A stretch of DNA of 64,000 bases. Origin: Roseibium sp. MMSF_3544 (lineage in GTDB: Bacteria > Pseudomonadota > Alphaproteobacteria > Rhizobiales > Stappiaceae). The notes beneath the pieces are model-generated. The model searched no databases. It was not told where the DNA came from and saw only the letters and a program-made list of their open reading frames with translations. The DNA lies in contig NZ_JASHKA010000002.1 in assembly GCF_030732845.1 (NCBI RefSeq), positions 248,001 through 312,000 on the forward strand, in the 5' to 3' direction. Each line of letters starts with the position of its first letter. Within the stretch, counting starts at the first letter, position 1. The position numbers and the translations under genes are program-made. Below, in pieces: positions 63,057-64,000 of the stretch.

Positions 63057-64000
63057 ATGTTCAACTTAAAGAATGCCGCACTCGCTGCTGTTTTTGCAAT
63101 GACGGGCACGACATTCGCCGCGGCAGCGGATCACGAATTCAAGCTGCACCATTTCATCGGCGAAAAGGCACCGGCACATGCTCAGATGCTGGTTCCCTGG
63201 GCCAAGCGCGTGGAAGAGAATTCCGGCGGCAAGGTTTCTATCGAAATCTATCCGGCGATGACGCTCGGCGGCCGTCCGCCGGAGCTGATCAACCAGGTGC
63301 GCGACGGGGTCGTGGATCTTGTCTGGACCGTGAACGGCTATACGCCCGGCCTCTTTCCACGCTCGGAAGTATTCGAACTGCCCGGGGTCCACAAAAACGA
63401 TACCGCGGCAACAAACCTTGCCTTGAAGGAACTTTTCGATAGCGACCTGAAGGACGATTACAAGGGTGTCGAAGTCATGTTCCTGCACGTTCACGCTGGC
63501 CAGGGCATCCATATGACCGAGTCCGAAGTACGGTCACCATCGGATCTTGAGGGCAAGAAAATTCGCATTCCGACCCGCACGGGCGCCTGGGTGATCGAAG
63601 CGCTTGGCGCCTCACCGGTCGCAATGCCTGTGCCCGAACTGCCGACTGCGCTGCAGAAAGGTGTCATTGACGGTGCGATGATCCCCTGGGAGATCATTCC
63701 GCCGCTGAAGATCCAGGAGCAGACCAAGTATCAGATCGAAGGCGCTGACAAGGAACGTTTCGGCACCACCGTGTTCCAGGTCTCAATGAACAAGGCGCGC
63801 TGGGACAGCCTGCCGGATGACGTGAAGCAGGCTTTCCGCGACGCTTCCGATGAAACCTGGGCCGCCGAAGTCGGCAACATCTGGGCAGGCGCCGACGACT
63901 TCGGCATCGGTCTGGCGACCAAGGCCGGCAACACGCACATCACCCTGTCACCTGAGGAAACCGCGGCCTTCAACGAAGCGCTCGCACCGGTCGTCGACCG
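63057..64000 (+). CDS. DctP-type TRAP transporter substrate-binding protein (partial, runs off the window)
   Basis: First 314 residues of a periplasmic binding protein; no stop before the window end. Signal peptide MFNLKNAALAAVFAMTGTTF, cut near AAAAD. DctP features follow: FKLHHFIGEKAPAH, VPWAKRVEENSGGKVSIEIY, LGGRPPELINQVRDGVVDLV, DLEGKKIRIPTRTGAWVIEA and GVIDGAMIPWEII. GGAGGAGGAAAC precedes the ATG. Permease genes are expected just beyond the window. Substrate unknown, probably a carboxylate or polar organic acid. Confidence 0.9.
   Translation, partial: MFNLKNAALAAVFAMTGTTFAAAADHEFKLHHFIGEKAPAHAQMLVPWAKRVEENSGGKVSIEIYPAMTLGGRPPELINQVRDGVVDLVWTVNGYTPGLFPRSEVFELPGVHKNDTAATNLALKELFDSDLKDDYKGVEVMFLHVHAGQGIHMTESEVRSPSDLEGKKIRIPTRTGAWVIEALGASPVAMPVPELPTALQKGVIDGAMIPWEIIPPLKIQEQTKYQIEGADKERFGTTVFQVSMNKARWDSLPDDVKQAFRDASDETWAAEVGNIWAGADDFGIGLATKAGNTHITLSPEETAAFNEALAPVVD

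Overview
The window looks like chromosomal DNA of a high-GC marine alphaproteobacterium, most likely of the Roseibium/Labrenzia (Stappiaceae) type. This is inferred from a complete FixLJ-FixK-ccoNOQP-ccoGHIS block, a FixK/FNR operator, sitABCD behind Fur/Mur-type boxes, urtABCDE carrying alphaproteobacterial REP-like repeats, and two TRAP-transporter loci. No rRNA, tRNA, CRISPR array, integrase or transposase was seen.

Positions 1-19.2 kb are mainly sensory and regulatory. A sodium-solute-symporter/histidine-kinase fusion diverges from a PLP aminotransferase. Next come a haem-PAS FixL-like kinase, FixJ, a single-domain receiver and a FixK-like regulator, then an unknown protein convergent with hemN (oxygen-independent haem synthesis). 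An AbrB-type membrane protein follows, then a minus-strand run of a LOV (blue-light) histidine kinase, a CheY-like receiver and a chemoreceptor. A divergent SHMT-like enzyme faces a LysR regulator, followed by a DMT exporter.

Positions 19.4-27.8 kb hold the cbb3 oxidase operon: ccoN-O-Q-P, then ccoG-H-I-S for assembly and copper supply. A perfect FNR/FixK box lies upstream of ccoN. With FixL/FixJ/FixK and hemN this forms a coherent low-oxygen respiration module.

Positions 28-45.5 kb carry a receiver protein, a small unknown protein, aroQ, ugd, the urea ABC transporter urtABCDE (minus strand), a divergent NCS1-permease/histidine-kinase fusion with its LuxR-type response regulator, and the manganese/iron transporter sitABCD.

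Positions 45.8-53.9 kb are an accessory block: DUF3540, DUF2169-pentapeptide, pentapeptide, PAAR-like DUF4150, beta-structured and TPR-glycosyltransferase-like proteins. It resembles a type VI secretion spike/effector-delivery cassette, but no VgrG, Hcp or Tss gene is present. AT-rich gaps flank it. It is the best candidate for an undescribed system.

Positions 54.3-64 kb contain a chemoreceptor with three tandem CHASE3-like sensor domains, a formylglycine-type sulfatase in an operon with a fused TAXI-TRAP permease and its binding protein, a LysR regulator, and the start of a divergent DctP-type TRAP binding protein that runs off the window end.
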